This document shows positions 25,748 through 34,155 of a DNA stretch of 37,362 bases, one piece after another (position 1 is the first letter of the stretch; each line of letters opens with the position of its first letter). The notes under the pieces were generated by a model. It was not told the DNA's origin. It saw nothing but the letters and a program-made list of their open reading frames with translations, and did no database searches. Position numbers and translations under genes: made by a program. This DNA is from Clostridiales bacterium (GTDB lineage: Bacteria > Bacillota > Clostridia > Caldicoprobacterales > DTU083): positions 1 through 37,362 of the forward strand of contig DUOI01000110.1 in assembly GCA_012838915.1 (NCBI GenBank), read 5' to 3'.

Positions 25748-27151
25748 ATGGCAGAACCGATTATTATGCCCAAACAAGGTCAATCGGTAGAAAGCTGCAT
25801 TATTTCCCAGTGGCACAAAAAGAAGGGAGATAAAGTATCGAAAGGGGACATTTTGTTTTCCTATGAGACCGACAAGGCCAGCTTTGATGAAGAAGCTCCG
25901 GTTGACGGAATTCTTCTCGACGTCTTTTTTGAAGAAGGTGATGATGTTCCCTGTCTTCTGAATGTTTGTGTAATCGGACAGGAAGGAGAGAGTACAGAGG
26001 AATTCAGGCCTAAATCGGAGGAAGAAGAAACTGCAGTGCAGGAAGAGGATACTGGCAAAGTCACTTCAGAGGATGTAGCTGCTGATGTTTCACAGGCAAC
26101 TGAAGTTCAGACGGCGGAGACTGCTGCTGTCACTCAACCCATGGACGCAGCAGATGTTAAAATATCTCCCAGGGCGAGAAATTTGGCTGAAAAGCTTGGT
26201 GTAGATATTCGCTATGCCTCACCCACAGGTCCCTACGGCAGGATCATAGAGCAGGATGTTGTTGCACTTCGTGATTCCGGTCATATGCTGACACCGGCGG
26301 CGCAGGCAGCAGCGGCTTCAGGAATGGCAAGCGGCATTACCGGCACCGGATTGGGCGGCAGAATTACTACTTCCGATCTGAAGGTACCTGCGGTTGCAGG
26401 CGAAACAACTACAGCCCAGCCCGGCCTGTCTTCAGAAGATTGGCTGGTACTTAATCCCGCTTTTGAAGAAGTTAAAGTACCCAATATCCGAAAGGTTATT
26501 GCTAAGGCAATGCATCAGTCCCTGGCAACAACAGCACAGCTTACGCTGAACACCACCTTTGATGCAACTGAACTTCTGGCATATCGTAAAAAACTGAAGG
26601 AAGCCAAGGACAGGATGGGTCTGGAGAATATCACCATCAATGACATGATTATGTTTGCCGTTTCCAGAACGCTTTTGAATCACCGTGATTTAAACGCACA
26701 TTTTCTTGGCGATACCGTGCGTTACTTCAGTAATGTCAATCTTGGATGTGCCGTTGATACTGATCGCGGGCTGATGGTTCCAACCATATTCGGCGCAGAC
26801 AGGCTTTCCCTCAACGAATTATCTCTTCGCGCAAAACAGCTGGCTGCAGAGTGCAAGGCCGGTTCCATCAATCCGGATCTTCTTCAAAACGGCAGCTTTA
26901 CCGTAACCAACCTGGGCACACTGGATATCGAGAGCTTTACACCCGTCCTGAATCCGCCTCAAACCGGTATTCTGGGAGTGAACAACATTGTGCAGCGTGT
27001 CCGTGAAGTAGACGGTGATTATGAATTCTACCCGGCTATGGGATTGTCTTTGACCTTTGATCACAGAGCGGTTGACGGGGCTCCTGCAGCCCGATTCCTG
27101 AAGGAATTGAAGATCAATCTCGAAAACTTCAGCGTATTACTTACGAGGTGA
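25748..27151 (+). CDS. 2-oxoacid dehydrogenase E2 (dihydrolipoamide acyltransferase) with two subunit-binding motifs
   Basis: A 467-residue E2 core protein that passes an acyl group from E1-TPP through lipoate to CoA. Order: one lipoyl domain (1-80) with lipoyl Lys43 in ETDKA; an acidic Ala/Glu/Thr linker; a peripheral subunit-binding domain (138-174, KISPRARNLAEKLGV to GRIIEQDV); a second, more degenerate copy (181-212, LTPAAQAAAASG to GTGLGGRITTSDLK); and the catalytic domain ending with His439 and Asp443 in DHRAVDG. AAGGAGG (25735-25741) precedes the ATG. It opens the E2-E3-E1 operon. The acyl substrate (pyruvate, acetoin or branched-chain) cannot be read from E2 alone. Confidence 0.94.
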   Translation: MAEPIIMPKQGQSVESCIISQWHKKKGDKVSKGDILFSYETDKASFDEEAPVDGILLDVFFEEGDDVPCLLNVCVIGQEGESTEEFRPKSEEEETAVQEEDTGKVTSEDVAADVSQATEVQTAETAAVTQPMDAADVKISPRARNLAEKLGVDIRYASPTGPYGRIIEQDVVALRDSGHMLTPAAQAAAASGMASGITGTGLGGRITTSDLKVPAVAGETTTAQPGLSSEDWLVLNPAFEEVKVPNIRKVIAKAMHQSLATTAQLTLNTTFDATELLAYRKKLKEAKDRMGLENITINDMIMFAVSRTLLNHRDLNAHFLGDTVRYFSNVNLGCAVDTDRGLMVPTIFGADRLSLNELSLRAKQLAAECKAGSINPDLLQNGSFTVTNLGTLDIESFTPVLNPPQTGILGVNNIVQRVREVDGDYEFYPAMGLSLTFDHRAVDGAPAARFLKELKINLENFSVLLTR

Positions 27152-27156
27152 ATAAT

Positions 27157-28521
27157 ATGACATATGAACTTATTGTAATCGGAGGCGGACCGGCAGGCTA
27201 CCTGGCTGCAGAGCGGGCAGGTCATGCTGGCTTGTCCACCCTCCTGATAGAAAAACGCAGCCTGGGCGGTGTCTGCCTCAACGAAGGCTGCATTCCCAGC
27301 AAAGCCTTGCTCTATTCGGCAAAGATTGCTGACAATGCCAGACATGGAGAGAAGTACGGTGTAAAAGCCGGCGATGTGATGCTGGATCATCCTGCAGTAA
27401 TCAAAAGGAAGAACAAAGTAGTTCGCAACCTGGTGTCCGGCGTTAAGGCAAAAATGAGGAAAAACAAGGTAACAGTAGTGGAAGACACAGCCTATATAGT
27501 TGGACGTAATGAGGAAGGCTATGAGGTTAAGGTAGGCGATACCCTATATACAGGGCGGAGGCTGTTGATTGCTTCCGGTTCCGTTCCCATTATGCCTCCC
27601 ATTCCGGGAGTCAGGGAAGGCTTTGAAGCAGGCTTTGTGCTGACCAACCGCGAAATTCTTGACCTGGAGGAAGTGCCTGAAAAGCTTGTGATTGTAGGCG
27701 GTGGTGTCATCGGTTTGGAGATGGCCTCCTATTACCAGTCTGCCGGCAGCCAGGTAACGGTAATTGAAATGCTGGATCATATTGCAGGGCCTACGGATGC
27801 AGAAATATCACAGATTCTGCTGAAGAACTACGAAAAAAAGGGAATCCGTTTCATGCTGGGTTCCAGGGTTACCAAAGTGGAAAATAATGCCGTGGTATAC
27901 GAATCCAACGGACAAACTTTCAGCGTAGAAGCGGATAAGGTATTGATGAGCATCGGCAGACGGCCGGCTACGGAAGGGCTGGGGCTGGAAAACATCGGCG
28001 TAGAGCTGGAACGAGGCAGAATCAAGGTAGACAGCAAATGTCAGACCAATGTGCCCGGAGTTTATGCAGCAGGTGACGTCAACGGGATATCCATGCTGGC
28101 TCATACTGCCTATCGTGAATCGGAGGTAGCGGTTAACAATATGCTGGGCAGAAAGGATATCATGCGATACAATGCCATTCCCTCCGTTATATATACCAAT
28201 CCGGAAGTTGCCGGGGTAGGTGAAACAGAACAAACCGCTGCGCAAAAGGGAATTGAATTTGAAACAGCCAAGCTGCCCATGATGTACAGCGGCAGGTATA
28301 TGGCGGAAAATGAAGGGGGAGACGGAATCTGCAAGATCCTGATTGATAAAAACCATAAAAAGCTGATTGGCGTTCATATGATCGGCAATTATTCATCCGA
28401 GATCATATATGGTGCCGCCCTGATGATTGAAATGGAAATGCGGGTGGATGACGTCAAAGAGCTGGTATTCCCCCATCCAACAGTCAGTGAAATAATACGA
28501 GAAACCATATTTGAATTTTAG
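27157..28521 (+). CDS. lpdA: Dihydrolipoamide dehydrogenase (E3)
   Basis: A 454-residue FAD/NAD flavoprotein that reoxidises the E2 dihydrolipoyl arm with NAD. FAD motif GGGPAG (9-14), redox cysteines Cys40 and Cys45 in [19 protein letters not shown] motif [11 protein letters not shown], second FAD contact VYAAGDVNG, and the C-terminal catalytic pair His440/Glu445 in FPHPTVSE. The ATG at 27157 is preferred because GAGGTG (27145-27150) is 6 nt upstream; a GTG at 27148 is also in frame. It begins six bases after the E2 stop. There is no N-terminal lipoyl domain. Confidence 0.95.
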   Translation: MTYELIVIGGGPAGYLAAERAGHAGLSTLLIEKRSLGGVCLNEGCIPSKALLYSAKIADNARHGEKYGVKAGDVMLDHPAVIKRKNKVVRNLVSGVKAKMRKNKVTVVEDTAYIVGRNEEGYEVKVGDTLYTGRRLLIASGSVPIMPPIPGVREGFEAGFVLTNREILDLEEVPEKLVIVGGGVIGLEMASYYQSAGSQVTVIEMLDHIAGPTDAEISQILLKNYEKKGIRFMLGSRVTKVENNAVVYESNGQTFSVEADKVLMSIGRRPATEGLGLENIGVELERGRIKVDSKCQTNVPGVYAAGDVNGISMLAHTAYRESEVAVNNMLGRKDIMRYNAIPSVIYTNPEVAGVGETEQTAAQKGIEFETAKLPMMYSGRYMAENEGGDGICKILIDKNHKKLIGVHMIGNYSSEIIYGAALMIEMEMRVDDVKELVFPHPTVSEIIRETIFEF

Positions 28522-28538
28522 AAAGTGAGGCTTCAACC

Positions 28539-31010
28539 ATGCCAAGATCACAATTTATTAATCCCGCAGAGGTAAGAAAGAGCGGGTATATCAAATTTAA
28601 GGACATTCCTGTAAACCAATACAACAAAACCATAGAAGAGGAAAAATCCAATTTCTCCACAGAGGATTTCCTCCGCATATACCGTGACATGGTTATCATC
28701 CGGGAGTTTGAGACCATGCTCAATACCATCAAAACCACCGGGGAGTATAATGGGGTCAAATACAATCACCCCGGACCTGCACATCTGTCCATTGGTCAGG
28801 AAGCTTCCGCTGTCGGCCAGGCGTATATCCTGGATAAGGACGATTTCATATTTGGTTCCCATAGAAGCCATGGCGAGATTCTCGCCAAGGGTTTGTCTGC
28901 CATCGAAAAGCTCAGCGATGAAGAGCTGATGGAAATCATGGAAAGCTTCTTTGATGGTGCAATCCTCCGGGTAGTGGAAGGCAGACAAAAGAATAAGAAC
29001 AATGTTAAGGAATTGGCCATAGACTTTCTGCTTTACGGAACCCTGGCTGAAATATTTGCACGGGAAACCGGATTCCATAAGGGCCTTGGCGGATCCATGC
29101 ATGCCTTCTTCACACCTTTCGGTATTTATCCCAACAATGCTATCGTAGGCGGATCTGCAGACATTTCTGTAGGTGCAGCCCTGTATAAGAAAGTCAACCA
29201 GAAGAAAGGTATTGTCATTGCCAACATCGGAGATGCTTCTCTGGGTTGTGGCCCGGTATGGGAAGCTATCTGCCTGGCTACCATGGATCAGTACAAGAAG
29301 CTTTGGGAAGAGCCCTATCGCGGCGGCCTGCCATTAATTTTCAACTTCTACAATAACCTGTACGGCATGGGCGGTCAGACATACGGTGAGACCATGGGCT
29401 ATGAAATTCTTGCCAGACTGGGTGCCGGTGTAAACCCAGAGCAGATGCATTCAGAAAGAGTGGACGGATACAATCCCCTGGCTGTCATCGATGTAATGAA
29501 GAGAAAGAAAAAGATATTGGAAGAGAAACAGGGTCCGGTACTGCTGGATACTCTTACCTATCGATTCAGCGGCCACTCTCCGTCGGATGCCTCCAGCTAC
29601 AGAACCAAGGAGGAAGTTGAAGCATGGATGGAAGTTGATTCCATACCTACCTTCCGCAGGAATCTGACAGAAGCTAAAGTTGCCAAGGATGACAAGTTTG
29701 ATGAAATTGTAGAATATGTAAAAGAATTGATTGGAAAGACATACACACTGGCTATCGATGAAAAGGTTTCCCCCAGAATGAACCTGAATGCCAACCCGGA
29801 TCAAATTGCCGATCTGATGTTCTCCAATGAAAAAGTGGAGAAAATGGAGGATCGGGAACCTGAGGTCCTCATGCCCAAGGATGAGAATCCCCGTGTCAAA
29901 CAGATCAGCAGAAAAATCCGTACCGCTTATCAGGACGGAAAGCCGGTATCTGCCAACCGGGTATTCAGCTATCGGGATGCTATATTCGAAGCCATACTGG
30001 ATAAATTCTATACCGATCCGACCTTGATTGCCTATGGTGAAGAAAACAGAGATTGGGGCGGTGCCTTCGCAGTTTACAGGGGCTTAACCGAATCCCTTCC
30101 CTATCACAGACTGTTTAACTCTCCCATTTCAGAAGGTGCTATTGTCGGTTCAGCCGTTGGCTATGGAATGTGCGGCGGAAGGGTAATTGTAGAATTGATG
30201 TATTGTGACTTCCTGGGCCGTGCAGGTGACGAAGTATTTAACCAGCTGTCCAAATGGCAGGCCATGAGTGCCGGTGTTCTGAAAATGCCTGTTGTTCTAA
30301 GGGTTTCGGTAGGATCCAAATACGGAGCACAGCACTCTCAGGATTGGACTTCCCTATGTGCCCACATACCTGGCTTAAAGGTAGTATTTCCTGCCACCCC
30401 CTATGATGCAAAAGGTTTGATGAACAGTGCATTGATGGGTACCGATCCGGTAATTTTCTTTGAAAGCCAGAGACTGTATGGCATAGGTGAAGAGTTCCGG
30501 CCGGAAGGTGTTCCCGAAGGATACTACGAAGTGCCCATTGGTGAGCCCGACATTAAGAAGGAAGGTAAGGATATTACCATACTTACGGTTGGTGCAACCC
30601 TGTACCGTGCCTTGGATGCAGCAAAGACACTGGAAGAAAAATATGGGTTTTCCGCCGAAGTGATTGACGCCCGCACTCTCGTTCCCTTCAACTACGACAA
30701 GGTATTGGAGTCAGTCAGGAAGACAGGTCGCATTCTGTTGACCAGTGACGCCAGCGAAAGAGGCTCTTTCCTCAATGATATTGCACAAAACATCAGCGAG
30801 TTGGCTTTTGATTACCTGGATGCACCGCCTGTAGTACTCGGCGCACGCAACTGGATTACACCTGCCCATGAATTGGAAGAGACCTTCTTCCCGCAGCCTG
30901 ACTGGATGATTGATGTTATCCATGAGAAGATACTTCCCCTGAAGGGGCATGTTTCAAAAAACAACTTCACTCCAAACGAACAATTGCGAAACAGCCGAAG
31001 GGGAGTATAA
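28539..31010 (+). CDS. 2-oxoacid dehydrogenase E1, fused alpha and beta subunits
   Basis: An 823-residue TPP enzyme in which E1 alpha (about 1-430) and E1 beta (about 470-810), usually separate proteins, form one chain. Alpha: [31 protein letters not shown], and the TPP motif GDA (231-233) to NN (272-273). Beta: [45 protein letters not shown] and [12 protein letters not shown]. The spacing from GDA to NN (38 residues) exceeds the usual 26 or so, and about 45-50 extra residues separate the HGEILAKG and [10 protein letters not shown] motifs. It decarboxylates a 2-oxoacid or cleaves acetoin and acylates E2; the substrate is not determined. It follows E3 after 17 bases. Confidence 0.92.
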   Translation: MPRSQFINPAEVRKSGYIKFKDIPVNQYNKTIEEEKSNFSTEDFLRIYRDMVIIREFETMLNTIKTTGEYNGVKYNHPGPAHLSIGQEASAVGQAYILDKDDFIFGSHRSHGEILAKGLSAIEKLSDEELMEIMESFFDGAILRVVEGRQKNKNNVKELAIDFLLYGTLAEIFARETGFHKGLGGSMHAFFTPFGIYPNNAIVGGSADISVGAALYKKVNQKKGIVIANIGDASLGCGPVWEAICLATMDQYKKLWEEPYRGGLPLIFNFYNNLYGMGGQTYGETMGYEILARLGAGVNPEQMHSERVDGYNPLAVIDVMKRKKKILEEKQGPVLLDTLTYRFSGHSPSDASSYRTKEEVEAWMEVDSIPTFRRNLTEAKVAKDDKFDEIVEYVKELIGKTYTLAIDEKVSPRMNLNANPDQIADLMFSNEKVEKMEDREPEVLMPKDENPRVKQISRKIRTAYQDGKPVSANRVFSYRDAIFEAILDKFYTDPTLIAYGEENRDWGGAFAVYRGLTESLPYHRLFNSPISEGAIVGSAVGYGMCGGRVIVELMYCDFLGRAGDEVFNQLSKWQAMSAGVLKMPVVLRVSVGSKYGAQHSQDWTSLCAHIPGLKVVFPATPYDAKGLMNSALMGTDPVIFFESQRLYGIGEEFRPEGVPEGYYEVPIGEPDIKKEGKDITILTVGATLYRALDAAKTLEEKYGFSAEVIDARTLVPFNYDKVLESVRKTGRILLTSDASERGSFLNDIAQNISELAFDYLDAPPVVLGARNWITPAHELEETFFPQPDWMIDVIHEKILPLKGHVSKNNFTPNEQLRNSRRGV

Positions 31011-31059
31011 TATACAGCCGGTTGATTTAATTGCTGAGGTTATAATATACCAAGACAAT

Positions 31060-31106
31060 AAGAGCGGGCATCGCTTTGCTCAATCAGCATTGCGATGCTC
31101 GCTCTT
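31060..31106 (+). terminator. Strong hairpin after the E2-E3-E1 operon, probable terminator
   Basis: A 15-bp stem (31060-31074 with 31092-31106, one G-T wobble) and 17-nt loop. The T tract is short (CTCTTTAAG), so this is an atypical intrinsic terminator or an mRNA 3'-end stabiliser. Confidence 0.6.
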
Positions 31107-31200
31107 TAAGTAATAACCATCCTGGATAGTACCTTGCTGCGAACAACCGGCGGACAAGGAAGCTTTATAGGGGAGAAAGCATATTCCTATAGGATGAATA

Positions 31201-31230
31201 TTGACTATATATTAATTTTCTGTTTATAAT
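31201..31230 (+). promoter_or_regulatory. Promoter of the ECF S component/kinase operon
   Basis: TTGACT (31201-31206), an 18-bp spacer, TATAAT (31225-31230), about 240 bases before the start codon. Confidence 0.7.
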
Positions 31231-31236
31231 ATAACC

Positions 31237-31468
31237 AATGTTGACATGAAGTCAATGTAGTTATCAAATCGCAATGCAGGCTGTTTCCCGTGTTCCGGTT
31301 ATTAGCGGCCGGTTAATCAAATTAATAGAATGATTAAGATTGCCACGAAGGGATCTGTTTTTTCAATAAAAACAAATTCTCGTGGCTTTTATTATGATTA
31401 CAGCATTGAAATAGCCCGTTTGATTACCGGCAGGCGGATGAACAGTTTTCATTAGAAGGAGGTTTCCT
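31237..31468 (+). promoter_or_regulatory. Structured leader of the ECF/kinase operon, candidate riboswitch or attenuator
   Basis: The predicted leader is about 230 nt. A terminator-like hairpin lies at 31342-31386 (outer stem GCCACGA/TCGTGGC, inner stem TGTTTTT/AAAAACA) followed by TTTTATT. CCGGTTAATCAA (31309-31320) can pair with TTGATTACCGG (31420-31430) around that hairpin with one bulged base. I could not match it to a known class such as TPP, FMN, cobalamin, THF, preQ1, lysine, purine or T-box. Confidence 0.5.
31342..31393 (+). terminator. Terminator-like hairpin inside the ECF/kinase leader
   Basis: Outer 7-bp stem 31342-31348/31380-31386, inner 7-bp stem 31356-31362/31368-31374 with a 5-nt loop, then TTTTATT. 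It lies about 75 bases before the gene it precedes, which suggests attenuation rather than an operon end. Confidence 0.6.
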
Positions 31469-31999
31469 ATGAAAAAGTCTACTACATTACAATTGGTTCT
31501 GGCTGCCCTGTTTACAGCATTGGGCATATTGCTGCCCGCTGTTTTTCATCCCTTCGGGCTGGCAGGTTCTGTCTTCTTACCTATGCACATACCGGTATTG
31601 CTTTGCGGCTTTATTGTCGGCAGTACATATGGAGCTTTAACAGGCTTCATCATTCCGTTTCTATCCAATGCCTTTACAAGTATGCCGCATCTATACCCTA
31701 CCGCGATTTCAATGGCATTGGAATTAGCCGCATATGGCTTTTTTGCAGGATTTCTTTCCAAGAGGCTTAATGTATTTGTTTCCCTGGTTGGCGCTATGCT
31801 GGCAGGCCGCATTGTAATGGGCTTTGCAAATTTCGTCCTCCTCGGTTTATCAGGTGATTCATATATATTTTCCACATTCATAACCGCAGCCTTTGTAACT
31901 GCCCTGCCCGGAATCATCATTCAGCTTATCTTAATTCCGGTTTTACTCTATGCACTTAAAAAAACCGATGTGATGAAAAGGTTGTTCACTGATGGCTGA
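31469..31999 (+). CDS. ECF transporter S component, substrate unknown
   Basis: A 176-residue membrane protein with six hydrophobic segments and the N-terminal signature of ECF S components (LQLVLAALFTALGILLPAVF). S components bind a vitamin or small metabolite and dock on a shared EcfAA'T module, which is not in this window. PLSN-like loop FIIPFLSNAFTSMPHLYPTA and the Gly-rich final helices are in line with the family. AAGGAGG (31456-31462) precedes the ATG. It overlaps the kinase gene by 8 bases, so the transported compound may be the kinase substrate. I cannot name it. Confidence 0.87.
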   Translation: MKKSTTLQLVLAALFTALGILLPAVFHPFGLAGSVFLPMHIPVLLCGFIVGSTYGALTGFIIPFLSNAFTSMPHLYPTAISMALELAAYGFFAGFLSKRLNVFVSLVGAMLAGRIVMGFANFVLLGLSGDSYIFSTFITAAFVTALPGIIIQLILIPVLLYALKKTDVMKRLFTDG

Positions 32000-32606
32000 G
32001 AAAACAACTGTCTCAAGTTCTGCAGGCATAAAAAGGATACTTGCCTTAATAGACAAGGCTGCCGCTGAAAAAGACCGATTTATACTTGCAGTTGACGGGA
32101 ACAGCGGAGCCGGGAAAAGTTACCTTGCTGATTTACTGATGAGGCATTATGACTGCAATGTTTTTCACATGGATGATTTCTTTTTGCAGCCCCATCAGAG
32201 AACAGAAAAGCGGCTGCGTGAGCCGGGCGGGAATATTGATTACGAGCGGTTCAAAAGTGAAGTTATATCCAACTTGAAAAGCAATACGGAGTTTTGTTAT
32301 CAGCTCTATGACTGCAGCAGGGCTTCATTTATCAGGCGGGTTAATGTGATACCCAAAAAATTCAATATAATAGAGGGTGTGTACAGCATGCACCCTCTAT
32401 GGAATGATATCTTTGACACCAGGATATTCCTGACTGTGCAACCGGTAATACAGCTGGAACGCATCCGGAAGCGAAGCGGGGAAGGGATGCTGGAGCGGTT
32501 CCAACGAGAATGGATTCCCCTGGAAAATCTGTATTTTCGAGCCTGCAGAATTGCGGAGCAGTGTGACTTGGTTATTGATACTTCTTTCCACTCATTTCTT
32601 CCCTGA
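31992..32606 (+). CDS. Uridine kinase-like P-loop kinase
   Basis: A 204-residue P-loop protein of the uridine kinase/phosphoribulokinase group. Walker A GNSGAGKS (36-43), substrate/metal loop FHMDDFFLQP (58-67), the family motif IIEGVYSMHPLW (126-137), and a basic lid RIRKRSGEGMLERFQREW. DDFF rather than the DDYY of true uridine kinases recalls nicotinamide-riboside-type kinases, but this is not proof of substrate. The ATG lies 8 bases inside the S-component gene, a translational coupling that suggests uptake followed by trapping through phosphorylation. Its last 35 bases overlap the convergent DUF3842 gene. Confidence 0.82.
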   Translation: MAEKTTVSSSAGIKRILALIDKAAAEKDRFILAVDGNSGAGKSYLADLLMRHYDCNVFHMDDFFLQPHQRTEKRLREPGGNIDYERFKSEVISNLKSNTEFCYQLYDCSRASFIRRVNVIPKKFNIIEGVYSMHPLWNDIFDTRIFLTVQPVIQLERIRKRSGEGMLERFQREWIPLENLYFRACRIAEQCDLVIDTSFHSFLP

Positions 32607-32994
32607 CCTTGTCAACTGCCAGGCTTACATATTCAGTAAGGCTTAAATCCTGTGTGCCTACCACATGGCTGTTGCACTTGTTGCTGGGGATCAGGAATTT
32701 GACGGCTCCTGAAGAACTGACAGCGGCAGCCATGCGGGGTGTAACCTCTCCCAACAGGGAATTGGTTATAATAATCCCAATGGGGCCGACAATTATATCT
32801 GCGTCTTTACTGTTGTATATGACAGGGTTTTCCCCCGTTGCGCCCATATCGGCACCTGCCTTGAGCATGGTAGAAGTTGCAATGCTGTTGGTACCCACGG
32901 CGATGATTTTCTGCTCAGGGAAGGCGGCTTTCAGCTGTTCTATAATGGCTTTGCCCATTTTGCCGCCCTGGCCGTCTATAACCAGCAGCTTCAT
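32572..32994 (-). CDS. DUF3842 family protein
   Basis: A 140-residue cytoplasmic protein that starts MKLLVIDGQGGKMGKAI, a Rossmann-like glycine loop (GQGGKMG, 8-14), then IIAVGTNSIATSTMLKAGAD and DIIVGPIGIIITNSLLGEVT, both characteristic of DUF3842. The function is unknown; the fold suggests binding of a nucleotide or a small ligand. GGGAGGAAT precedes the ATG at 32994; a longer frame to 33021 would include the ribosome site and is unlikely. The 3' end overlaps the kinase gene on the other strand. Confidence 0.88.
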   Translation of the reverse strand: MKLLVIDGQGGKMGKAIIEQLKAAFPEQKIIAVGTNSIATSTMLKAGADMGATGENPVIYNSKDADIIVGPIGIIITNSLLGEVTPRMAAAVSSSGAVKFLIPSNKCNSHVVGTQDLSLTEYVSLAVDKVREEMSGKKYQ

Positions 32995-33098
32995 ACTTAT
33001 TCCTCCCGAATGCCGTATCATTTTTCTTATGATATATTACGGTAAATAAAAGCGAATGAGTGCAGTTTACCATCATTAATCCATGGCTGTAAAACAGT

Positions 33099-33929
33099 TC
33101 AGGCATACATCTTTCTTAGTATTAACTCCACCAGGCGGTTTGGGAATAATCTTTTGAGTTGAACAAAAACCTTGTAAATCATTCCCACTGTGATTCGAAC
33201 AGGCGGATTTTTCTTATTCAGCAGCCTGCCGATAATCTTGGCTATGCCCGCAGGATTGGCACCGTTTCGTTCATCCTCTTCCATCCTTTTGATGGAAGAT
33301 TTGCTTTTTGGATAGGCAGTATTTTCAGACTCCGCACAATAATAACGATTATCGGTGAAGCCTGTTCGGGTGTCTCCGGGTTCTATTATTACAGCACGAA
33401 TACCCCAGTCCCGAACCTCCATGCGCAGAGCTTCCGTATAGCATTCCATCGCATATTTGCTGGCTGAATACATGGTTTGGAAGGGAATGGAGAACAGCCC
33501 TGCTACGGAACCAATGTTGATAATCAGGCCTTTTCGCTGCTTTCGCATGATGGGCAGTACGTTTCTGCACATGCGGTGCATACCGAAAAAATTGGTATTG
33601 AATTGGGAATAAGCTTCCTCCTCTGAGGTTTCTTCAATTGCCCCGGAAATACCGAAACCTGCATTGTTTATAAGAACATCTATTCGGCCTTCCTTGTCCA
33701 TTATATATTTTACAGCTTCCTTCACAGACCGGCTGTCGCAGACATCCAATTTTACTATTTCAACAAAGCCTTGAGAATTATCATCAGAAAAAACAATACG
33801 TCCATTTTCACCCTTGCGGGAGGTTCCATATACCCTGTACCCCAGGCCGGCCAGATGCTCTGCCGTAATTTTGCCGATACCGGATGAAGCACCTGTCAGC
33901 AATACCACTCTGCCATAGTAAAATTCCAT
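33099..33929 (-). CDS. Short-chain dehydrogenase/reductase
   Basis: A 276-residue classical SDR. Cofactor motif TGASSGIG (12-19) with TSRKG at 36-40 suggesting NADP(H), NNAG (88-91), catalytic Ser141, Tyr154 and Lys158 (YSASK). The basic, hydrophobic C-terminus (VGMIYKVFVQLKRLFPNRLV) is common in SDRs acting on lipid-like or membrane-bound substrates. The start is ATG 33929, with GGAGGG 8 nt upstream. The substrate is unknown. It appears to be a single gene on the minus strand. Confidence 0.9.
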   Translation of the reverse strand: MEFYYGRVVLLTGASSGIGKITAEHLAGLGYRVYGTSRKGENGRIVFSDDNSQGFVEIVKLDVCDSRSVKEAVKYIMDKEGRIDVLINNAGFGISGAIEETSEEEAYSQFNTNFFGMHRMCRNVLPIMRKQRKGLIINIGSVAGLFSIPFQTMYSASKYAMECYTEALRMEVRDWGIRAVIIEPGDTRTGFTDNRYYCAESENTAYPKSKSSIKRMEEDERNGANPAGIAKIIGRLLNKKNPPVRITVGMIYKVFVQLKRLFPNRLVELILRKMYA

Positions 33930-34033
33930 TAATATTTCCCTCCATGATTGCAATTGCTATATTTTATTGTACGAATAAGTCGAAAAAACAATGCATTAGT
34001 GTATATTTCTAGGGTTTTACATAAATTCCTGCT

Positions 34034-34062
34034 TTGCTCCGGTGCGATTTTTTTGATATAAT
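34034..34062 (+). promoter_or_regulatory. Promoter of the PAP2/LiaF-like pair
   Basis: TTGCTC (34034-34039), a 17-bp spacer, TATAAT (34057-34062) with an extended TGA before it. Confidence 0.7.
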
Positions 34063-34155
34063 ACATAAAATAGTTGAAGAATGCCGGTAATAAACTAATG
34101 ATAAGAAGTAAGCAGGCATAAGTTGCCTGTAATCAGATAGGATTGGGGGATAAAA

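Larger units (their letters stand above)
31011..31468. other. Intergenic region between E1 and the ECF S-component gene
   Basis: 458 bases with no convincing gene. From left to right: the operon-end hairpin (31060-31106), a promoter (31201-31230), and a structured leader (about 31237-31468) with a terminator-like hairpin. About 31110-31200 shows nothing clear. Confidence 0.7.

Noticed and set aside
27808-28377. 189-residue minus-strand open frame
   Set aside because: It is fully antisense to the E3 gene, whose motifs are unmistakable.
28548-29102. 184-residue minus-strand open frame
   Set aside because: Antisense to E1 alpha; composition is that of a reversed coding frame and no family is recognisable.
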